In this document: piece after piece, positions 26,801 to 40,000 of the stretch
Layout of the letters: the number at the start of each line of letters is the position of its first letter
Position numbering within the stretch: the stretch's first letter is position 1
Assembly (NCBI GenBank): GCA_947044365.1
Contig: OX345644.1
Span: forward strand, 5,028,577-5,092,576
Length of the DNA: 64,000 bases
Direction: 5' to 3'
Origin: Petrosia ficiformis
Taxonomy: Eukaryota > Porifera > Demospongiae > Haplosclerida > Petrosiidae
Notes under the pieces: model-generated
What the model was told of the DNA's origin: nothing
Databases searched by the model: none
The model's input: only the letters and a program-made list of their open reading frames with translations
Made by a program: the position numbers and the translations under genes

Positions 26801-29800
26801 GAAACTGACGAAATAACTTGTAATAGTATGCGAATGGAGCATATGCAGTCACCACTGTAAATACTGATTAGTTGTTTTAACCAGTTTCATCTTTATTGCT
26901 TAATTAATTAATACATGAGCAATGAAGGCCACAGAAAAACAGACATTCTCCTTCCAGGAAACATAATACACAATAATGAGAGCATTTCAAAGCTGATGTT
27001 GTGGTTCTATAGAAAATACAAGATACTTAGATACATAAAATGAATGGAATACTTGCAACTCCTGTATATAACCGAAGTAATAATTCTTTACTGTGTATTA
27101 ATTTTATTCTGAATGTATTTGTCTTAGCTTCTAAATTAGATAAATATAATTATAATATTTTCACAATTTATATAATTATTTTTCAATAGATATAAAACAT
27201 CAGGAGCATACTACATTGACTACGTACGACAGTGAATTCTATGTGGGATTTTATCAACATTTTGGAATAGATGATGCCCGTCAGTTCTATATTCACACTT
27301 TCCAGACAACACCAGTAAGCTTCAATGTCACTTCATTAGATGGAGTATTCAACTACACTGGAACGTGCACTCATCTTAATCCAGCTATAGTTGATGTCCC
27401 ATTTAGTTATCAAGTTAGTGGTTATGATAACAGTTGGAGGAGCAAAGGCCTAAGGATCTCATCACTTGAGACAGAGCCTATCTCTGTTATAGGCAGGAGT
27501 CATCATATCGGAGGCGATTTTATGGCTTACCTTGCATATCCATGTCATATACAACCAACCAGTGAATATATTTATTATGCTGTATCCTCCGGCGGCTTGG
27601 GCAATTCAAAGAGTCAGTTTCTTATTGTTGGATGTCATGATAACAGTGGTGTTACTATTATCCCAACAGGCAACATTACTCTTCCAATAGATGCTCAGAA
27701 CATACATAGTGGTACAATTATACTCACTGCAGGAGAAAACCATACACTTGTTCTTCATTCTATGCAAACTCTTTTGATTTTTGCTTCAGATTTTGATCTC
27801 ACAGCCTCAAAAATCATCTCAAATAAGCCTCTGACAGTTCTCTCAGGACATGAAGCCTCTCGAGTACCTCTTGATGTTCTTGATGCTGATCCTATTATCA
27901 CTCAAGTTCCACCAACCACTGTTTGGGGAAAGAGATTTCTTTTATCACCACACTCTGGTAGAACTAGACAGAGCTATCGAATAATTGCTAGCATGGACAA
28001 CACAGTTATAATTAGAAAATGCGGATCTGATGTCGTTTTCAACAGCACACTATATGCTGACCAGTGGTCACAGTTCTTTACCAATGGCAATGTATATTGC
28101 AGTGTAGTATCCAATAATCCTATCTATGTGGCACAGTTGGGAGTAGGTATTGTTTACAATGGAAGTACCAGTGGTGATCCATCTATTAATACAGTGGCTT
28201 CTATGGAACAATACATAAACTCCATACAGTACACAACATTGACAGCAGATTCTCATTTTTACAGTGTAGTAATGCCTAATGATGAGTATTATAACGGGAC
28301 ACTAATATTTGATGGAAGTCTACAAACCATTTCAGGATGGAATTCTATTTACTATTCAGATGGTTCTATTGCCGGTTATGGTTACTCGGCAATAACCACT
28401 GGTAGCCACATTATAACACATCCCAATGAACGGGGAAAGCTCTTTGTATCAGTCTATGGCTGGGGAACATTTAGAGGCTACAGTTATGCCAGTGGAATGT
28501 CTCTTAATCCACTTGTATCAACTGGCTGTCAGGTGAACAATGGAGGATGTGAACACAACTGTATCAATGATACGTTAGGAAGTTACTTTTGTACTTGTAA
28601 TGAGAGTTACACACTCAACTTGGACTATAGAACATGTCAGCGTAAGTATAATAACTATATTGAAATAGTATTTTTAATTCATCATCATAATTGTAGATAC
28701 TCATTCATTGTTTCATTCTTTAGCTACCTGCAGCAATCCGTGTGGTAACTGTTTTTCTTGTGTATACGTTAACCAATGTCAATGTATCAATGGTTGGACT
28801 GGAGATAATTGCTGCACAGGTATTAAATCAGCTATGTGTTCATTCGTGTTTAGTTGACTATCATGTTATATATAGTTAAATCCTGTTTTAGTAAGCCATT
28901 CTGCAGGGCTAATAGTCTAAGAATGAAAAGTCGAAAATGGGGACCTTTAGTTAGGTAACTAGTACTTTTAGTTAAATTTTAAAGTCAATGAGTCATTCAA
29001 AAAAGGAATAGAAAACAAGTATAAATATTATAAGAATAACATTTTATAAAAAAATGAAAGAACATGTAGCAGAAACTATTAATTTATTGTGTATTGTGTA
29101 ACTAGTATGTATGTGTGGTCTGTGTGTGTGTGTTGGGGGGTTGTGCAATACCCATCACCAAAGGCCCAGGAGAAATAAATTACTACTTGTAAACATTACC
29201 TAGAAAGAAACTAATCAGCATTGATTTAGTCTCAGGATATATTGTTAATATTCCATTGAAACTCATGTAAACAATTTTACAGTGTATTTACACAATTCAT
29301 GGATATTTAAAAGCACAAACTTCAAACACTAATACCGGTATGTAAATAAACTTATATTCAAAGAAATTTGAAAATAAAATTATAAATTTTATGTTCAGAG
29401 GTGTGAGTACATTAGTGCCCTTCATTCAGCAGTGCATGTATTGCACAACTAACAACTCTTACATTTTAATATAAAAATTGAATGAAAATGACTATATTAG
29501 AGCTGATGTGTAAAATGATCATAGGGCTTAAATACTAAAATTAATTATAGTGATGTCACTATAATAAAATGCTAGCTATTTGTCAAATTACTGCCCATCC
29601 CCTCTGTGCAACATGTATTCTTCTGCTTATGATGTTTCCTTTGACACAGATATTGATGAATGTAGTGAGGGCATAGCCAACTGTTCTCAAGTGTGTACAA
29701 ACACTGATGGAAGTTTCACTTGTGAATGTAATGATGGATACCTACTGGACACTGATGTAACATCTTGTAATGGTATGTACAGGGAGCGCATAGACTGCTA

Positions 29801-31114
29801 TAATCTTCACGAGTACAAACTCTCTATAATAATTTGGAAAGCCTTAAGTATACATAGATGAAATAGACTCGTACAAATATTGACATATACGTGCTAATTT
29901 TAACTATTAAGCACAATATCAGAGAGTACAATAGTACTCTCTATGTAGGGATGGCACAGGAAAAAAATGGCCACCCATACATTTCAATTGCAAGTGATGA
30001 GCTGAAATCCATAGGCGTAGGTAGCACAGGGTCAGGCAATATGTTTCATGTAATTAGGAAGTAATTGTGTTATAAACGTGTAGTCCAGTCTTACTCGTGT
30101 TTTCACTCAGAGAACATCAGAGAGATAGAATACTTTCAAGAACATAGCGATGTAGATGTATATTAAAGATGATGGAACCAGCATGCAATAGCTGATTCAG
30201 CTAGGGACAGTTGAAGTAGCTCCAACTGAATGGTAGACCATGCCCATTATGAATTTATTAACGTAACGCCTGGCCCACCCAATCCTAAATGTCTGGCTAC
30301 GCCTATGCTGAAATCTCTAGTAACATATACAGAATTACAAATACATTTTAATACACACATACCTATTCATATCCAGTGTTTTTATGACTACCAACACTGC
30401 CGGTCTAGGTAGCTGTCGTTAAAGTAGAGAACTGACGAGTGGCAAAACTAGTGGCAAAACTAGTGGCAAAATCTTCTTCATAACTTATTTTCCAGACAAA
30501 TCATTTTTTTTGTTTGTTGAACTATCACAAAGATTCTAGCACCATTCCAGTTGCATTCTTAGTAAAATTCTCGTCTACAAGTATCAAGATGATATCTTCA
30601 CTCAGATATGATGAAAGAAGAGAGTCTCAACAACTAGATCTCGAATTGGACGCCATTTTCATAAGTCTATTCGAGCCACATGGAAAGGATATATAAGCAT
30701 AATAATAAAATTTGTGAGCAAATGCGCATTTTTATAATTATTAATATTAAAGCCATTGTATAATAATATTATATACTATAATAAGAATTGGAATACTAAA
30801 TAGTTGATACAGGACTGACACTAGTCTTCGCCCTGCTTTTTCCATTTTAATTCTGTGCTCCTGGCTAGAGTCAGATGTCTACTTGTATCTCATTGGCTTT
30901 ATCAACGTTCCTAGCTATAGAGCCCATGAAATCAAATCAAGAGTCCCCAGACCTTTCCTCTGCCCTGTCCCAATGTAAAAGCAGAGGTGAAAGGTCTGGT
31001 CTCCAGACTAGGACTGACACTACTGTTTGTAGGACTGTAGACATTGCTGTAAGTGATATAGAGAATAGACATCATCTGTAAGTGGAAGAAAGCGATAATC
31101 ATTTCATAAATAAT

Positions 31115-31147
<33 letters not shown>

Positions 31148-32502
31148 CATATATATATACAAGAATAACAAAAAACGTTTTCAATAAAAACGAAAGAAGA
31201 TGTAGGGATGTCAATCCCCAAAAAGCATGCAAACAAGGTTGGGAAGCTAACATAGGACCCAAAATCACTTCCATATAACCCTACATAAGTACAGCTCTTT
31301 GTATTTTGTTTTATAGCAGTGTAAGTACTTATGTAGGGTTATATGGAAGTGATTTTGGGTCCTATGTTAGCTTCCCAACCTTGTTTGCATGCTTTTTGGG
31401 TCTTGACATCCCTACATGATCTTCTTTCATTTTTATTGAAAATGTTTTTTATTAAATAAATTTACATGCAAACAACTTGAAAAGCACATACTTATACAAA
31501 TGAAATGGACTTGGATAAAATATTAAAGTGTAGAAAAATGTTATATTTCCTATGATACAGATATTGATGAATGTAGTAAGGATATAGATAGTTGTTCTCA
31601 AATGTGTATAAACACTGATGGAAATTTCACTTGTGAATGTAGCGATGGATATCAACTAGACATTGATGGAACAAGTTGTAATGGTATGTATACATTACAT
31701 TTTATGTATAAATAATAATGCAGACTTCAAGCCCATAACAAGCTGAAAGATATCATGTCTACATGGCAAGCAAAGTGAGCCTGCAATATCTCAATTATAA
31801 ATGGAGCAACTTTAAAAAAAGAAACTGTTGCTATACATGTATTCATGCTTGGCGATTTGTTGCCTAAATATCCTACAAAAGAGTTGAGAACACATTTGAG
31901 ATTAAGTTTTCTGGCTGATAAGGTTTCTAGGTACTGAGATGGTTCTCCAAAATAATGAGTACAGTTTTAAATTATTCGATTCAAGTTGAGGCGAGAAAAT
32001 GATCAGGCCAAAACCTGACTAGTCTGACTGCCTTGTTATATTATTATATTATTATTATATATTATTATATATTATTATATATTCTTTGATACAGATATTG
32101 ATGAATGTAGTGAGGTAGATAGTTGTTCTCAAATGTGTACAAACACTGATGGAAATTTCACATGTGGATGTAATATTGGATATCTACTAGACACTGATGG
32201 AACAACTTGTAATGGTATGTACAGGGAGCATATACACAGTAGTACCATATACACAATCATGGTACTAAAATTCTTTTTCAAATCAAGAACTATACTATTG
32301 ATACATACATATTTATTGTCAGGAGGTTATGAGCAGTGAAGCTGTGAAGGAGCAATCCAATTGCAATAATCAGAAAGTGTTCATGGACCTTCTGGAGTAG
32401 AACAGTAACACAGTCACTGAATCACAGTGATGATAGTGACTGTAGATCTGTAGATTTGTGTTAGTGAAGGTAGTTTGTTTTGTTGAAGACTTGCAGTGAT
32501 GG

Positions 32503-32557
<55 letters not shown>

Positions 32558-35500
32558 GTAGGCACTAGTCCAGACCTCCACTTTTTCTCTGCAATGGTCT
32601 ACCTACGCCAAACTAGCTGTGCATAAGTTTGATGAACCATGCCTACTATGATATTAATTACATAGCTAATTTCCTGCTATGATATTAATCATGTAGCTAA
32701 TCCCCTATTCAGAATGCTTGCTATGGGCCTGCTAATTGTTTGTTTGCACAGTTTAAGTACCTGTGATAAATATTATTGTACAGGTGTGTATGTAGGGCGA
32801 GTGTTTTATCTATTTATCAGCCACTTTAGGGACCTGTCTATTGGTATAGCATGACCCACGTAAAATTCCTTAAACTAGAAGTATTTGTGAATTAAATTAG
32901 GCAGTCTGTATTCTCAGGGTTCTATGCTCCTTTCGCAGCTTCACTGCTCATAAGCTCCTGATATTAAGAGGGCTTTAATTGCTTATGGTACAAATGAAAT
33001 AGACATACAAATATTGAGGTATAAAAATACAGATTTTGATGAATTCATACAGATATTGATGAATGTAATGAGAACACAGATGGTTGCTCTCAAATGTGTA
33101 CAAACACTGATGGAAGTTTCACCTGTGGATGTAACAATGGATATCTACTAGACACTGATGAAATAACTTGTAAAGGTATATGCAGGGAGCAAACCAGTAT
33201 ACAGTGCTATGTATACAATCATAGAACTACAAAGACCACAAATTAAGAACTATACTACATACATATATTATATATATGTTATACCTGTAATATATTTAAA
33301 TATGATTATATATATAATTATAATTATATATAAAAATTATAATTATATATAATAATTATTATATATAATTCTATATATGTATGCATATTACAAAATATTA
33401 AGAAAGCTGTAAATACACACTCATATACACAGATGACATAGAGATACAAATATACTATACACATATTTTATGTTTCCTTCCATACAGATATTGATGAATG
33501 TAGTGAGAATACTGACAATTGTTCTCAAACGTGTACAAATACTGATGGAAATTTTGCTTGTGGATGTAACAATGGATATCTACTAGACAGTGATGGAAGA
33601 ACTTGTAGTGGTATGTACAGGGAACATACAATGCTACATACCACATAATAATACACATTTTCTCTCTAGTCTTTGTTTGCATTGTATATAAGGCACCCTG
33701 ATTAATCATATTAACAATGAAAACAAAGGCCATAAGGGGACAGACTGAAGAAAATACACATGTTATCAAAACTTAAATTACTTAATCTGTCTACATGATA
33801 TGTATAAAAAAAAATTTCAGTATTATAATTTCAACTTTCATTACTGTTTCATCTGTATAGTGTCATGTTATACTATTGATTGCTGCGAATGTGAAAATTG
33901 TTATGATTGTTGTGATGATGGTGATTGCTCAAATGATGGTTAGTAAAAAGTTCATTTGCCACCTTTACACAAGTAGTCTGAGTTTTATGGCGTTCATGAA
34001 GCATCTATATAATTTGTTTACACTAGAAGGACTTTATTTGTTTGTTTCATGCACATAGTTTACACATATTTGACATGAGTATAGTTCGTAAAGAACACAT
34101 AAACATGCTTTTTCATGTCAGAAATTGCTCTGAAGATAACAGAAACTATTATACTCTGTGCATTCAGTAACAGTGTATTATTATATGCTATAATTGTGTG
34201 CTATGAAGAAGCCTACAAATACAGTTGAAAATATTCTCTGATGTGGGATTTGGGCTAGGAAGAATTTAAATTTCCCTGCGAGAAGCGATTAGTCTAACAA
34301 TGCTACACATTACATGTATATTTCTTTGTCTGGTTATTTATACAAATAGTCTGTCAAAGTGAAATTGATACTGAGTTTGGTATTGAATGGAATAAAGCAA
34401 ATGTCAGTGAAACAGTTGAATCAAACTGTCCACCTGGTAAAACTGGTGAGTAATGTTCTAGGTATTAATGACAAATAGATTGAATATTCTTTTTTTTATA
34501 ACAGGTGTGGCAAAACGAACATGCCTGATGGATGGTATGTGGAGCAATGTTGATATAGATTTATGCATATCAGAAATTGTTCTGAATATCGCAACAATGG
34601 TAAAGAATTAGAACAATATGCATTCAATGAATTTGTGTTTATAACTATATATACTGAGTAGACTATATTAACATTGTTTTAGTTAATTGTAATCATATAA
34701 CTCTAACAAATTAAAACCCTATTAATAACGCTAACTACAAATTACAGATCTACTGTATAACAACTATGTAACTAAATACTGAAATGAAAGTTGGCCAATA
34801 ACGTTTTTAAATTAACTGAAACTATAAAATGTTTAGTAAGCCTAAAGAATATTTAACTATACCTTTGACTATAAAAAATGTTTAGAACTAAATAACTATA
34901 ACTATAAAAAAAAGTTTTCATTATTGTCATAGTAAAACATTCTCTTTCAGCCTTATTAATAAATAATTTTTTACATTAGCGTATATGTAATAAATTTAGT
35001 GAACATCATTTTGTTGTGATAAACAGTTCAAGCATAATAAGAATACGTCATATAATTATTACATATAAATTATGTATTATGATAATTATAATAATAGGTA
35101 TCTGATCTACTGAGTGAAAATAATACACAAACAGCAGAAGAACAGAACGAGATTATCAGTAATGCTGTGGAAAATCTCACAATGATAACAAATAAAAATG
35201 AAACTTCATCTTATATCTCTGATGTTGCTAATATTGTGGCTACTACGACAGACATTATTACAGTTCTCACACTAAATCTAGGAGATGAAAACAACACTGA
35301 CCCTCTCCTTGCGACTGTAAGTAATGTAATGTGTATTTTATTAGAATATATAACATATTAATTGTAGGGTTTACTGGATGTATACAACAATGTTTTAGAT
35401 GAGTCATATGAAGAAACCTGGAGTAGTATTGGAAATGTAAGCATTAATATTTAGATTCATTTGACAACAAGTCTATTAATTCATTGTGGTTGTATTGTAG

Positions 35501-36026
35501 GATGAAGGTGACAGTGAACAGTTGATGGAGAATATTGAGTCATTTGGAAACTATGCTGGAATGTTTTCTATTATCTATAATGATACACTTAATATCGAGT
35601 TAGAAAATATTGGTTAGTTCAGATTATTATATCTAATGATAGTATATTATACATTTTAAAATAATTTATAGTAATAATTATTATCTTTCTTCTTTCACAT
35701 TAGTTTTAAAAGTTGAAACTCCAGATCTGACAGTTAATCCAAATGATATTATATTTCCTCTTGTATCTGAAAATGGCACATATAATGAGAATGAGGGTTT
35801 TGCTCAGATAAGAATACCACATGAACACTTGACAGAAAGATATAACAGTACCAGTGTGTTATGATATATGTATATTATATAGTATGCTAATAGGTCCTAT
35901 ATACAAAATATAGGACCTGAGTTTTGTGTCCAAGGATGTGATATAACCCGAGCCTACAATATATAGGACTCACCACATCAAAGGGATGATGTCACCATCA
36001 TACTATATAATTATATATATATATAT

Positions 36027-36061
<35 letters not shown>

Positions 36062-36973
36062 TATCATGATGAAGCCACACTTCAAAGCTTCCGACCGGGT
36101 TATACATCTGCTACAGTGATATATTAGGCTTTGATGTTGGATATAACACGTCATCAACTGTAGCAAAGTGTATACAGCTTTGGCAGCGTTCCTCATTATT
36201 ACGAGGGAATCTGAAAAATCTCAATCCCTCTTTTTTGCCCATCCAGTTGTCACAACACAGCAATTTTTTACAATATAGTTGACAAAACCAGAGAACTTTA
36301 GAGAAGCTATACGCAGCCTGTGGATTATTATAACACAATGGCACAAAGTGTGGCTTCATCATGAAATAAATTGGTTATAACACGTGCACTCAGGTTATAT
36401 CACATTTATAAAAACCTCGCCCTCGGGGCTATGCCCTGAGGGCCTCGGTTTTTATAAATGTGATATAACCAATCTAGAAGTAAAATTACATTGTATCATG
36501 TGGGATGGACAATCTATACTCAGATCAGCAGACCAAGACTGATAAGTTCTATATTTAGAAAATGCTGAGTGACATTGTACATTCAATTAATACTCCATGC
36601 ATGTACAATCTATATCACAATACCCTTAATTTTCCCTTTGCATCATTATTTTTTTAATTAAAATAACTTGAAGTATCATACGGGGGAGGGAAAAAATCTT
36701 CAAAGGGGGGAGGTGGGGGAAATTCTCCCACCCCCTCCTTGAGGCAGAGGTGAAGCTGAAGTAACTACTGTAACATACCATACATATAACGTATTATATA
36801 TATATATATATGTTATAAAAATTATTTTGCATGTATACCTCACCAAAAATTCAATTGTTAAATCATAGTATATATATGTTTTTATGTAAATTATATTTAT
36901 AGTTGTACCTAATGTATACTATTATAATTGGTATATATTAGTGATCATCTAATACACTAACTATAATACGTAC

Positions 36974-37018
<45 letters not shown>

Positions 37019-40000
37019 CAATTTTTGTTAATCATTTTCAAGGTGAAAAAGTTGCTGTTGTCAATGCTCTAGTTCGAAATATTGTGACTTACCTTCCATA
37101 TTCTACAACAAAGTACATATACAGTTTGTTGATTTTTTTGTTATATCTACAATAAATTTGTTTATTTTCAGTGAACAACAAGCAGCTACCCACTTGATAA
37201 GTACACAAATTGTTTCAGATATTAAATCAAGTAATATTGATATCATACTGAACTTTACCACAAAATATGTAAGCTGATGTATTGAATATTTATGTACACT
37301 TTATAATTACCATAAAATAGATTATCACTGCTACTAACCCACAATGTGTATTCTGGAACTTTTCGTTGGGGTTAGTTACAGTTAACTGTTTATGTATTGA
37401 ATTAATTGGTTATGCATGCACACAATTATTATAATTATATAATATATATATATATATATATTATACATAAATATACTATGTTACCATGATAACCATTTCA
37501 TGTGATTAGTTGTATTTTTTGCATATTCATCAAAATTCAATAGTGAGTATATATATTGTTGATATATAATTATAAGTGTTATATCACCTACTCATGTTCA
37601 GAGCTTTATGGATATATCCACATAAACCATATCCACAGCAAGTGGTATACCTTACATAATATTATATAGCTCCTAAGCATGTTTTATAATTATTAATTAT
37701 GTTTGCATCACAGAACGTAGAATATTATACTGATCATACCCTACAAAGCATTGTTATTTTTTTAGAGTTAATGACACAGGTGATTGGTCAACTGATGGTA
37801 TTGAAGTTGTAAACATAGCAGAGATACATGAATATGAGTATCATGTGATTACCCTCGCCGCGTAGCGTAGGCGGAAGGGTACGGTAATCGTTTTGTCTGT
37901 GTGTCTGTGTGTCTGTGTTTCTGTGTGTCTGTGTGTGTGTGTGTTAGCAATTTTTCTTGAAAAATAAAAACATTGACATTTCAAAAGGGGTACTGATAGA
38001 CTTCAAATTATACAAGGAAAAAAAATAACGTAGGAATTCTTCTAAAACCTTTTGGTTCTAAAGTTATGACAATTTTTATAACTCACAGTTACCGTTTCAC
38101 AACTTTAAGATGAAACGAGGGCAATAACGAGAGTAAATATGGACACAAAAAACACAAGTAATCCTGTTTCATGGCTGTCGCTAGCCAAGAAACACTTCAA
38201 ACCAAGAACAATCGAGGTAATGGTTGCTACTACACCACCATTGATGCAAGATAGAAAGCTACCTAGCTCCACCTACAGGTATGTGCATGCGTCATGTACT
38301 AAACACGTGGTAGAGGCGATTCAATAGTCAATACGTTTTCACACGGAGACTTTAGAGGTAGACTTGAGAACTTCTTCATTGTTTGAGAATTAGATGTAAG
38401 ATATAATTATATACAAATTATACATTTCATTGATATCCTTATTTTGTCTTTTAGAATATAAAGTTATAACAGTTTTAATTAATGCCCATAAATGTTTTTC
38501 AAATTTATATATCTATTCCATGTAACAAAAGTATTGTTGTTTGTTTCATACACAAACTTTATTATATTTTGAAAAAAATTGTAGTGCTTTGTATTACTTT
38601 GCCATGTAGGCGAGGGTCCCGTCCCGACGGCACTCGTTTGTAACAGCAGTCATGTTACTCCATTTACTATCTTAGTCAATATATACCAAGTTGAAGTAAG
38701 TAATAACAAGAATCTATAGTTTCTGATCTTTAATCAAAAACAAGGATTATTTTATTCTATTCTTTAGATTAATGAGAAGGAATATAGAGCTCTCAATGTA
38801 GTTTCATATATTGGACTTGTTGTATCTAGTTTGTGTTTGATATTGACAATAATTTTACTTCTTCTCCTTAGGTTAGTTTTTAAATTCTCATTTTTACATT
38901 TGAAATTTGAATATCAAGAATTTCAATACATCAATCATTAGTCAATCATGCATTAGTGAGATAGAGAAGTTCATTCATAAATACATGTATTTGAAACTTA
39001 TTACATTAGTGAAATTAAATTATGTCTTATTTACATAATAGAGAAACGTACAACACGAATTTATCAAATCTTTACTTAAAACCATTTCATTGTTTTCTCA
39101 GTGTTTTACACAAATTATTGGTTTATTGTGTTATGTTTTGTTTATTTTATATATAGGTCTGAATTAATCAAAACTATACAATATTTCATCCATTTAAATC
39201 TCAGTATTGCATTGCTAAGTCTGTACATAGTGTTCTGCTTTGGAATAGACAGCACTATTGTAGATATAACAAGCTCAAAGGTAATTTATGGATAGAAAAA
39301 ATTATCTTAAAATAAGATTATATCTATATACATTGTTTAAAATGTGGTGCTCATATGAATGTTCCAAAATACCACCCCATGTTGTGCAAGCCAGACTGTC
39401 AGGAAATTTTATTCTTTCACAAAGTAAACCAATGTGTACAAGATGTTGATGTTCAAAATAACACTCCCAGTAAATGATTTACATTGTATTACTAAAACTC
39501 CATGGGTCTTTATTTTCATTAGTGTATAATACAACTATATACTTTAAATCTATATTGAGATGATTTAATAACTAAAATTTGAATATTGTCTTCTTGTAGT
39601 TAATGTAAGGCTCAATACTTAACACTTGTAAGTGTTTGATTCATGACAGTAACCTTGAGTGAAAGGTTTTAGTTAAGACCATAGGGGAAGGAAAGAAATT
39701 AATGTTTGGAGGGCTAACTCACACATACAAGTACAAATACTCTTATTTATACTCGTGTATGTACTAAACATTATTTATAAATAATCCAAAGGAATGGATC
39801 CAAGAATAGATTTTAAAATTGTCGGAAAAAATGTGTGCTTTAAATGACAGAAGCGAATTCCTTAGCGTACAGTGATAATTATAATATATTTTTTTGCAGG
39901 GCCTAAAATTTTTCATATTTACAACTGTCTACTGGTTTTGTTTGCATGTGTATATATATATAGTGAACAACAGTTTCTTAGCTAGGATTTCTTGAAGTTA

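Larger units (their letters stand above)
29650..33610 (+). other. Five tandem calcium-binding EGF exons
   Basis: Exons 29650-29772, 31561-31683, 32095-32214, 33053-33175 and 33488-33610 each begin DIDEC and continue CSQ(V/M/T)C(T/I)NTDG, then C(E/G)C.(D/I/N)GY.LD. The third is one codon shorter. All are phase 1-1, so exons can be added or lost without breaking frame. DIDE plus NTDGxF is the calcium-binding EGF consensus with a hydroxylatable Asn. Introns share words such as tgaaatagac.tacaaatatt upstream of the exons, showing recent exon-plus-intron duplication. Confidence 0.92.
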
